Shown piece by piece: positions 18,081 to 25,310 of a stretch of 64,000 nt of DNA. The stretch spans positions 350,417-414,416 of the forward strand of contig NZ_SJKB01000010.1 of NCBI RefSeq assembly GCF_004331465.1, given 5' to 3'. A program made the position numbers and the translations under genes. Below the pieces are notes generated by a model that saw only the letters and a list, made by a program, of their open reading frames with translations, was not told where the DNA came from and made no database searches. Numbering within the stretch: position 1 is the stretch's first letter; the number at the start of each line of letters is the position of its first letter. The DNA is from Kribbella pittospori. GTDB lineage: Bacteria; Actinomycetota; Actinomycetes; Propionibacteriales; Kribbellaceae.

Positions 18081-18174
18081 GATACAACGTTAGATCGCCT
18101 CGACCCGCATCCCGCAGCGGGGATTCCGATCGGCTCTGTACAGCTGACGGCATTTCTTGGTACAACGTTGTACC
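18081..18174. promoter_or_regulatory. Two LacI operators between divergent genes
   Basis: A perfect 16-base palindrome GGTACAACGTTGTACC lies at 18159-18174, 36 bases before the binding-protein ATG. A second, imperfect copy GATACAACGTTAGATC lies at 18081-18096 near the LacI start. Both share the core TACAACGTT with the central CG typical of LacI-family operators. The centres are 78 bases apart. Confidence 0.8.
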
Positions 18175-18209
18175 GCGGTCGACCGCTCACCGCTCCTCGA
18201 GGAGGACTC

Positions 18210-19661
18210 ATGATCAGCAGACGAAGGTTCCTCGGCGCATCCGCCGGCGGCGTGCTCGGCGCGCTCGCCGCGAGTGCGTGCAGCACGGCCCCGAGCGGCG
18301 GCGGTCAGGCCGCCGGCGCGAAGTCGCTGCGCGTCTGGGACCACTTCCAGCCCCGGGAGGATCTGCACAAGAAGCTGTTCGCGGACTTCCAGAAATCGTC
18401 CGGAACCGCCGTGGAATACACCGTCTACAACCCGAACCAGCAGGGCCAGGCGCTGCAGCTGGCCTTCGGGAGCAAGCAACTTCCGGACATCTTCACCACC
18501 GCCGGCGTGAAGTTGCCGCAGGCCCGGTTGCGCAAGGACGGCTGGATCGCTCCCATCCAGCTCAGCAAGGAAGACCTCGCCGCGATGCCGCAGGATGCGT
18601 TCCTGAACGGCTTCACGCACTTCGACGACAAGCTCTACTCGCTGCCGATGGTGAGTTTCCGGCAGTACGGGACGCTGACCTGGTACAACGTGGAACTTGC
18701 TGAGAAGGCCGGGCTGGACCCGGACCGCGACCTCGCCACCTGGGACGGGTTCCGGGCGGCGGCCGCCAAGATGGAGTCGGCCGGCGGCGACGGCGTCTCC
18801 GGCTGGATCGCCCCGCTGCAGTTCGCGGAGCGGATGGGTGAGCACGTGACCGACCTGGCCATGGCGGCCGGTGGCTCCGGCGCGACCGACCCGCGGACCG
18901 GCGAATACTCCTACGGGACCGACCCCTACGTGCACGCCATCGAGTTCCTCGTCTCGCTGAAGAAGGACGGCCTGCTCTTCCCGGCCTCGTCGTCGCTGGA
19001 CGCGCGGACGGCGCGGGCGCGCTGGTCGACCGGAGTGGCCGGCCTGTTCTTCGACGGCCCATGGAACATCGGAGTGGTCAAGGATCAGTTCAAGCCGTTC
19101 GTGGACAAGGTCGGCGTCACCTCGATGCCGTCGTCCGAAGCCGGCCGGCCGATCTTCGTCTACACCCCGCCGAAGGCCGGCGACTACTGCTTCGCGGCCA
19201 CGTCGAAGCAGCCCGAGGCGGCCGCGGAGTTGCTGAAGTTGTTCACCACCAAGGAAGTCATGCTCGCCGAGACCGAGCAGATGGACGGGATGCCGGTCGA
19301 TCTGTCCCTGGTGGACAAGGCGAACGTCCACCCGACGTACAAGACGGCGGCCGCGATCTTCGGTCGCCAGATCAGGCTGCGGCCCGCGCCCGAGGTCCGC
19401 AATCCGGGGATCAGCGAAGTGGTCGCGGAGATGAAGCAGATCCAGCCGGACCTGGGCTCGATCGTCCAGGGCGTGCTGAGCGGTCAGTTGCCGGACGCCC
19501 GCAAGGCGCTCACGGACCTCGACCGCAAGCTGACCGCGGAGCGCGAGCGAGCGATCAAGGCGGTCGCGGCCAAGGGCGTCAAGGTCGCGGCCGGCGACTG
19601 GGCGTTCGACAACTGGACGCCAGGTCAGGACTACGGCCGGGACAAGTACAAGACGTCGTGA
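18210..19661 (+). CDS. ABC transporter sugar-binding lipoprotein
   Basis: Family 1 solute-binding protein of 483 residues. Tat-type signal ISRRRFLGAS at residues 2-11 and a lipobox ending at Cys24 (ASAC). The mature domain starts SLRVWDHFQPRED. The ATG follows GAGGAGGA. It heads a plus-strand operon with two permeases, a sulfatase and an enolase-superfamily enzyme. It is unlike the shorter binding protein at 2401 in the mature part, so the two importers probably take different oligosaccharides. Confidence 0.93.
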   Translation: MISRRRFLGASAGGVLGALAASACSTAPSGGGQAAGAKSLRVWDHFQPREDLHKKLFADFQKSSGTAVEYTVYNPNQQGQALQLAFGSKQLPDIFTTAGVKLPQARLRKDGWIAPIQLSKEDLAAMPQDAFLNGFTHFDDKLYSLPMVSFRQYGTLTWYNVELAEKAGLDPDRDLATWDGFRAAAAKMESAGGDGVSGWIAPLQFAERMGEHVTDLAMAAGGSGATDPRTGEYSYGTDPYVHAIEFLVSLKKDGLLFPASSSLDARTARARWSTGVAGLFFDGPWNIGVVKDQFKPFVDKVGVTSMPSSEAGRPIFVYTPPKAGDYCFAATSKQPEAAAELLKLFTTKEVMLAETEQMDGMPVDLSLVDKANVHPTYKTAAAIFGRQIRLRPAPEVRNPGISEVVAEMKQIQPDLGSIVQGVLSGQLPDARKALTDLDRKLTAERERAIKAVAAKGVKVAAGDWAFDNWTPGQDYGRDKYKTS

Positions 19662-19676
19662 GGATGGGAAGAACCT

Positions 19677-20657
19677 GTGGCTGTCACCGTTGTCCCCGAC
19701 GCGCCGCCGGAACGCCGCAGCGGCTCGGCGCGCCGTACCTCGATGAACGGCAGAGGCCCGCGGCTCGGCCGTAACCGGCTGTGGGTGTGGCTGTTCCTGA
19801 CCCCGACCATCGTCCTGTACGGCGTCTACACCATCTACCCGGTCGTCGCGAGCTACTGGTACTCGTTCGTCGAGTGGAACGGCTTCGACGCCGCGAAGAC
19901 CTGGGTGGGCCTGGCGAACTACCGCGCGGTGGTCGCCGATCCGCTGTTCTGGAACTCGTTCAGGATCACCGTGCTGTTCATGGTCGCGGTGGTGCCGGTG
20001 AAGGTCCTGCTGACGTTGCTGCTCGCGCTGGTGCTCAACTCGCCGAAGCTGCCGCTGCGGACGTTGTTCCGGACCGCGTTCTTCCTGCCGGTGGTGACCA
20101 CGACCGCGATCGTCGGAGTGGTGATGCAGTTCGTCTTCGACCCGGCCTCCGGTCCGGTGAACGTCGTACTGCGCAAGCTCGGTGTCGTTGCTGATGGCGT
20201 CAACTTCCTGGGCGACCCGAAGGCGGCGTTGTGGACGGTGGTCGGGGTCTACATCTGGAAGTGGTTCGGCGTCACGTTGATCTACTGGCTCGCGGCGTTG
20301 CAGACGGTGCCCGACGAGGTGTATGAGGCCGCCGCCATCGACGGGGCCGGACCGTGGGGCCTGCTCCGGCACGTGACGCTGCCGCTGCTCAAGCCGTTCG
20401 CGGTGATCATCACGTTGCTGACGCTGGAGAGCACGCTGAAGATCTTCGACCTGATGCTCACGATGACCAACGGCGGTCCGTTCTACGCCACCGAGGTAGT
20501 GGAGATCTACATCTACCGGTGGGCCTTTGCGGCCACGGTTCCGCAGTTGGGCTTCGCCTCGGCCGCCGCTGTGGTGTTCGGGTTGTTCGTCGGACTGATC
20601 GGCGTACTGCAACTGCTCGGGATCCGGGCCGCGCGCAAGGCGAGGAGTGAGCGATGA
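19677..20657 (+). CDS. ABC sugar permease, MalF/UgpA type
   Basis: A 326-residue membrane protein with six hydrophobic segments from LWVWLFLTPTIVLYG onward and the EAA loop VYEAAAIDGAGPWGLLRHVTLP. The GTG at 19677 has GGGAAG upstream; an ATG at 19743 would also leave the membrane domain intact. The stop overlaps the next permease (ATGA). As in the first cluster no ATPase gene is present. Confidence 0.92.
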   Translation: MAVTVVPDAPPERRSGSARRTSMNGRGPRLGRNRLWVWLFLTPTIVLYGVYTIYPVVASYWYSFVEWNGFDAAKTWVGLANYRAVVADPLFWNSFRITVLFMVAVVPVKVLLTLLLALVLNSPKLPLRTLFRTAFFLPVVTTTAIVGVVMQFVFDPASGPVNVVLRKLGVVADGVNFLGDPKAALWTVVGVYIWKWFGVTLIYWLAALQTVPDEVYEAAAIDGAGPWGLLRHVTLPLLKPFAVIITLLTLESTLKIFDLMLTMTNGGPFYATEVVEIYIYRWAFAATVPQLGFASAAAVVFGLFVGLIGVLQLLGIRAARKARSER

Positions 20658-21535
20658 CGGACGTCCTGATCGACCGCCCGCGCGGAAACCGGTGGAGTCC
20701 CGGCCGGATCCTGCGCAGGCTGCCCTGGTGGGGAGCGGCCGTCGTGATCGGGATCGGCGGGCTGCTCTGGATCTACCCGTTCCTGTGGATGCTCGGCGCG
20801 TCGCTGAAGGATCCGCTCGAGGTGTTCACGTCCGGTCTGTCCCTGCTGCCGAAGCATGCGGAGTGGGGCAACTACAGCCGGGCCTGGGGTGACGCCGGAT
20901 TCGGCAAGTACCTGGTCAACACCGTCATCGTGACGGTGACGACCGTGGTGCTGGTCGTCCTGCGGTGTGCGATGGCGGGCTACGTCCTGGCCAGGCACCA
21001 GTTCTTCGGCCGGAAGATCGTGATGGGCATCCTGATCGCCACGCTGTTCGTGCCGACGGGGTACACGATCATCCCGGTGGTCGAGGTCTCCCAGCGACTC
21101 GGGCTGCTCAACTCCCTGACCGGGATGGTGCTGGCCCTGTCCGGCGGCGCCCACGTGGCGTCGGTGCTGCTGTACCTCGGCTACTTCCGGCAGTTGCCGC
21201 GCGAGCTCGAGGAGTCGGCCGTCATCGACGGTGCCGGGTTCCTCAGCATCTTCGGGCGGATCATGCTGCCGTTGGCCAATCCGGTCACCGCCACCGTCAC
21301 GCTGCTGACGTTCCTGGGCACCTGGAACGCGTTCTTCCTGCCGCTGGTGTTCACGTTCTCGCGGCCGGACCTGCGCACACTGAGTGTCGGCATGCTGGCG
21401 TTCGTCGGGGAGAATTCGACCGACTGGTCCGGTATGGCCGCGGCCGCCTCGATCTCGCTGCTGCCGGTGGTCGTGCTGTTCGTCGTACTCCAACGCTACT
21501 TCGTCGAGGGAATCGCAGGAGCCATCAAGTCATGA
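20654..21535 (+). CDS. ABC sugar permease, MalG/UgpE type
   Basis: A 293-residue partner permease with WIYPFLWMLGASLKDPLEVF at the first membrane segment and the EAA loop LEESAVIDGAGFLSIFGRIMLP. It overlaps both neighbours by four bases, so permease, permease and sulfatase are translationally coupled. Confidence 0.92.
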   Translation: MTDVLIDRPRGNRWSPGRILRRLPWWGAAVVIGIGGLLWIYPFLWMLGASLKDPLEVFTSGLSLLPKHAEWGNYSRAWGDAGFGKYLVNTVIVTVTTVVLVVLRCAMAGYVLARHQFFGRKIVMGILIATLFVPTGYTIIPVVEVSQRLGLLNSLTGMVLALSGGAHVASVLLYLGYFRQLPRELEESAVIDGAGFLSIFGRIMLPLANPVTATVTLLTFLGTWNAFFLPLVFTFSRPDLRTLSVGMLAFVGENSTDWSGMAAAASISLLPVVVLFVVLQRYFVEGIAGAIKS

Positions 21536-22989
21536 CCCTTCCCAGCACCCGAACCGACCGGCCGAACATCCTGCTGATCTGCACCGACCAGCAGCGCTAC
21601 GACACGATCGGGGCCTACGGCAACGAGCACGTAAGGACACCGAACCTCGACCGGCTGGCCGCCGACGGCGTCCTGTTCGAGAACTGCTACGTCCAGAACC
21701 CCGTCTGCTCGCCGTCGCGCGCATCGCTGATGACCTCGAGATATCCGCATGCGCACGGATTGTGGGCGAACGGCGTCCAACTGCCCGATCACGAGCAGTT
21801 CTTCACCAAGACGCTCGCGGACGACGGCTATGACTGTGGCCTCGTCGGCAAGCTGCACCTGTCGGCGTGCAAGGGCGGTCGGCTGGAGCCGAGGCACGAC
21901 GACGGGTTCCGCGTCTTCCGGTGGGCGCACGACCCGTACCCGGGCTCGTCGGAGAACCAGTACCACCGCTGGTTGAAGACGGCCTTCCCGCATCTGTACG
22001 CCGAGGCGCAGGCACCTGACCGCCACGGGTTCGACAACCTGCCGACCGAGGCGCACTACAGCCGGTGGATCGGGAACGAGACGATCGATTTCCTCCAGTC
22101 GTCGCGGGACCGGTCGAAGCCGTTCTGCTTCGTCGCCAACTTCTTCGACCCGCACCACGGCTTTGGTGCGCCGAAGGAGTACCTCGAGCGATACCAGCCG
22201 GACGAGCTGCCGCGACCGGTGACGCGGGAGGGGGAATTGGACCGGAAGCCGCCGATCCTGACCGATGCGTCGAAGGAGTCGTACGGCGGTCACGCGCGCG
22301 GCTACCTCTCCTACAGCGAGGACGAGTTGCAGCAGGTCAAAGCGGCGTACTGGGCGATGGTCAGCCTGGTGGACGACGAGGTCGGCCGGATCCTGGCGGC
22401 GCTCGAGGCGGAAGGGCTGGCGGACAACACGATCGTGGTGTTCACCAGCGACCACGGCGAGATGCTCGGCGACCACCAGCTGATGCTCAAGGGCCCGATG
22501 ATGTACGACTGCGCCGTACGGGTTCCGCTGATCGTGCGCTGGCCCGGCCACCTGCCGGCGGGGGAGCGCCGCTCCGACCTCGTGCAGTGGATCGACCTGG
22601 CGCCGACGTTCCTCGAAGCAGCCGGTGCTCCGGCGCTAGCCCGCGGTCAAGGCACGAGCCTGCTGCCGCTGGCGCGTGGCGAGCAGGATGCGGTCACCCG
22701 AGGCTGGGCGCTCTGCGAGTACCGCAACAGCGGCCATCCGTACGACCCCGCCGTACACACCACCATGCTGCGCACCGGCCAATGGAAGATCGTGGTCTAT
22801 CACGGCCTGCCCGCCACGGACCGCGAGCGAACCGGCGAGCTCTACGACCTGGCGGCCGACCCGCAAGAACTGGACAACCTCTGGGACAACCCCGACCACG
22901 CACCCACGCGACTCCGCTTGCAGGAAATGCTCATCGACGTATTGGTCGGCACCGAAGACCGCACCCAACCCCGCATAGACCACTTCTGA
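21532..22989 (+). CDS. Sulfatase (type I), cytoplasmic
   Basis: A 485-residue sulfatase with NILLICTDQQRYDTIGAYG at the N-terminus, the formylglycine site PVCSPSRASLMTS (Cys59), FTSDHGEMLGDHQLMLKG in the middle and LYDLAADPQELDNLW near the end. The signature ends in Ser rather than the usual Gly. No signal peptide. The start overlaps the permease stop (ATGA), which ties desulfation to uptake by this importer. Confidence 0.93.
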   Translation: MTLPSTRTDRPNILLICTDQQRYDTIGAYGNEHVRTPNLDRLAADGVLFENCYVQNPVCSPSRASLMTSRYPHAHGLWANGVQLPDHEQFFTKTLADDGYDCGLVGKLHLSACKGGRLEPRHDDGFRVFRWAHDPYPGSSENQYHRWLKTAFPHLYAEAQAPDRHGFDNLPTEAHYSRWIGNETIDFLQSSRDRSKPFCFVANFFDPHHGFGAPKEYLERYQPDELPRPVTREGELDRKPPILTDASKESYGGHARGYLSYSEDELQQVKAAYWAMVSLVDDEVGRILAALEAEGLADNTIVVFTSDHGEMLGDHQLMLKGPMMYDCAVRVPLIVRWPGHLPAGERRSDLVQWIDLAPTFLEAAGAPALARGQGTSLLPLARGEQDAVTRGWALCEYRNSGHPYDPAVHTTMLRTGQWKIVVYHGLPATDRERTGELYDLAADPQELDNLWDNPDHAPTRLRLQEMLIDVLVGTEDRTQPRIDHF

Positions 22990-23020
22990 CCTGGTTGGCC
23001 CGCTGTGATGGGGTGAGGGT

Positions 23021-24148
23021 ATGAAGATCGAGGAGATCGACCTGGTGGCGTTGCCGGCCGCCGATGACTGGCCGGCGCTGGTGGCAGTGGTCAGGACCGA
23101 CGACGGTCTGACCGGCCTCGGCGAGGTGGGGATGCGCGGCCGCGAGCGGGCTGCGGCGGGTTTGGTGGAGGACCTGCGCCCGTTGCTTGTCGGCGTCGAC
23201 GCGACCAGGATCGAGCACATCTGGCAGCTGGGCTTTCGATCGGTGTTCTTTCCCTCCGACCGCCATCATGCGTCGGTGCTGGCCGGGATCGACATCGCGC
23301 TGTGGGACATCCGTGGGCAGTCGCTCGGCGTACCGGTGCATGAGCTGCTCGGCGGGCGGTCGCGGGACTACGTTCCGGCATACGCGCACGTGCGTGGTGG
23401 GTCGATGGACGACGTACTCAATCATGCCTCCGACCTGGCTGGTCAGGGGTGGAAGCACTTGCGGCTGACAGCGTGGGACCCGCAGGAGCCGGAGTACGAC
23501 GCTCGTCGTGCGGTCCGCTGGTCGGTCGACCTGATGCGTGAGCTGCGGGCCGGCCTCGGGGACGACGTCGAGTTGCTGATCGACGTACACACCCGGCTCG
23601 ACCTGGCGGAGGCGGTGCAGCTGTGCCGCGAGCTCGAGCCGTTGCGGCCGTTCTTCGTCGAGGACCCGTTGCGCAGCGAGCACCTGTCGGCGTACAAGTC
23701 GCTGCGGAGCCGGGTCGGCGTACCGATCGCGGCGGGGGAGCAGCTCTGCACGAAGTGGGAGTTCCGGCAGCTGGTCGAGGACGAGCTGATCGACCACGCC
23801 CGGATCGACCTCGGCCACACCGGGCTCACCGAAGGGCGCAAGATCGCGGCGCTGTGCGAGACGCACCACGTGCAACTGGCGCTGCACAACTCGATCGGCG
23901 CGCTGTGTACGGCAGCGTCGACCCAGTTCAACACCGCGCTGCCGAACGTGAGCGTGCAGGAGCAGGCCCACCGCGCCACCGCACCGCTCGGCGCCTTCAC
24001 CTCCACAATCGTGGCCGAGCCAGGCCGCCTGACCGCGTCCGACGCCCCCGGCCTCGGAATCACCGCCGACCTCTCCCAGGCAGTCCCGCCCGAGACAGCC
24101 ACCATCCCCCGCCTCCACCGCCCCGACGGCTCCGTCACGAACTGGTGA
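23021..24148 (+). CDS. Enolase-superfamily sugar-acid dehydratase (mandelate racemase family)
   Basis: A 375-residue protein with the capping-domain motif GIDIALWDIRGQSLGVPV and barrel ligands Asp in LIDVHTRL, Glu in FVEDPL and Glu in AAGEQL. His in HNSIGALCTAA marks the last barrel strands, as in galactonate- or mannonate-dehydratase-like enzymes. GAGGG precedes the ATG, 31 bases after the sulfatase. It would dehydrate an aldonic acid made from the released sugar. It is only distantly like the enzyme at 4936, so the two probably act on different acids. Confidence 0.85.
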   Translation: MKIEEIDLVALPAADDWPALVAVVRTDDGLTGLGEVGMRGRERAAAGLVEDLRPLLVGVDATRIEHIWQLGFRSVFFPSDRHHASVLAGIDIALWDIRGQSLGVPVHELLGGRSRDYVPAYAHVRGGSMDDVLNHASDLAGQGWKHLRLTAWDPQEPEYDARRAVRWSVDLMRELRAGLGDDVELLIDVHTRLDLAEAVQLCRELEPLRPFFVEDPLRSEHLSAYKSLRSRVGVPIAAGEQLCTKWEFRQLVEDELIDHARIDLGHTGLTEGRKIAALCETHHVQLALHNSIGALCTAASTQFNTALPNVSVQEQAHRATAPLGAFTSTIVAEPGRLTASDAPGLGITADLSQAVPPETATIPRLHRPDGSVTNW

Positions 24149-24311
24149 GACTCGCAGCGTGCAGCTCGACAGGAAGTGTTGGGCCGACTGTCGTGCAGCT
24201 GAGCGCGAGTGCGTTCCCGCGTACGGTGTATCGCAGGTGCACTACCTGTCGGTCTGTACACCACCGAGCCGGAAACGGGGTGTGTACGACTTCGGCTGCC
24301 TCGGCTGACTG
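24149..24311. other. Intergenic gap between convergent genes
   Basis: This 163-base stretch separates two convergent operons. It holds a small dyad CAGGT-N5-ACCTG (24234-24248) and CGACAG/CTGTCG arms (24167-24172 and 24188-24193), any of which might help termination. No convincing GC-rich stem with a T-run and no gene were seen. Confidence 0.4.
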
Positions 24312-25298
24312 CTAGGGCGTGTAGCGGGTGATGAGGGTGTCCATAGCTTCGTTGATGGCTTGGTCGATGCGGTGGCGGGTCGGGTCCTCGTCGTGCCAGG
24401 CGACGATCTCTCGGGCGCCTGCTTCGAAGGGGATGGTGGCGACGAAGTCCGGGGCCACGCGGCGGAGTTTGGTCATGTCGAAGACCGCCGCGTGGGCCTT
24501 GTCGCCGAGCAGGCCGTCGCCCCACGAGGGGTGTACGGCGGCGATGGCGTCGGAAGGGACGTGGACGATCTGTGCTGTCGTCCCGGCCGCGGCGGCGAGG
24601 GCGTAGGCGATCTGGTCCCAGGTCAGGACGTCGTCGGAGGTGATCTGGAAGGCCTCGCCGAGGGTGCGGGGGTGGCCGAGCAGCCGGACGAAGCCGCGGG
24701 CGAAGTCGCGGTGGTGCGTCAGCGTCCACAGCGAGGTGCCGTCACCGTGCACCACGACCGGTTGGCCGCGACGCATGCGTTCGACGATGGTCCAGCCGCC
24801 GTCGAACGGGACGAGGGTGCGGTCGTACGTGTGCGACGGCCGCACGATCGTGACCGGGAAACCCTCGTCGCGGTACAGCGTGTTCAGGAGGTCCTCGCAG
24901 GCGATCTTGTTGCGGGAGTACTGCCAGAACGGGTTCCGCAACGGTGTCGACTCCGTGATCGGCAGCCGAGACGGCGGCGTCTGGTACGCCGAGGCGGAGC
25001 TGATGAACACGTACTGACCCACATGTCCGCGCAGCGCATCAGTGCGAGCCTTCACCTGATCCGGCGTGAACGCCACCCAGTCCACCACCACATCAAAGTC
25101 CTGCCCGGCAACCTCCGCGAACGCCGCCGGATCATTCACATCAGCCGTGATCTGCCGAACCTCCGCCGGTATCGGCCGCACAGAGGTCTTCCCACGGTTC
25201 ACCACCGTGAGCTCGTGCCCGGCCCCAACCGCCTTCCACGAACACGCCGAGCTGATGATCCCGGTCCCACCAAGAAACAAGACACGCAACGCAGCCAT
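24312..25298 (-). CDS. NAD-dependent epimerase/dehydratase (extended SDR)
   Basis: A 328-residue extended SDR. The nucleotide loop reads LFLGGTGIIS at the N-terminus, the Ser of the active site lies in YVFISSASAYQ and the catalytic pair in QYSRNKIACEDLL (YxxxK). Such enzymes oxidise, reduce or epimerise sugars or sugar nucleotides. It lies 12 bases after the 704-residue gene and is probably co-transcribed with it. The exact reaction is unknown. Confidence 0.85.
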   Translation of the reverse strand: MAALRVLFLGGTGIISSACSWKAVGAGHELTVVNRGKTSVRPIPAEVRQITADVNDPAAFAEVAGQDFDVVVDWVAFTPDQVKARTDALRGHVGQYVFISSASAYQTPPSRLPITESTPLRNPFWQYSRNKIACEDLLNTLYRDEGFPVTIVRPSHTYDRTLVPFDGGWTIVERMRRGQPVVVHGDGTSLWTLTHHRDFARGFVRLLGHPRTLGEAFQITSDDVLTWDQIAYALAAAAGTTAQIVHVPSDAIAAVHPSWGDGLLGDKAHAAVFDMTKLRRVAPDFVATIPFEAGAREIVAWHDEDPTRHRIDQAINEAMDTLITRYTP

Positions 25299-25310
25299 AC
25301 GAACAACTCC

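Noticed and set aside
18090..20612. An 840-codon minus-strand open frame
   Set aside because: It lies antisense to the binding-protein and permease genes and has the His/Arg/Gln-rich composition of a GC-rich shadow frame.
24159..24200. Direct repeat GTGCAGCT at 24159-24166 and 24193-24200 as an attachment site
   Set aside because: Eight bases is too short, no integrase or tRNA is near, and the repeat is likely chance.
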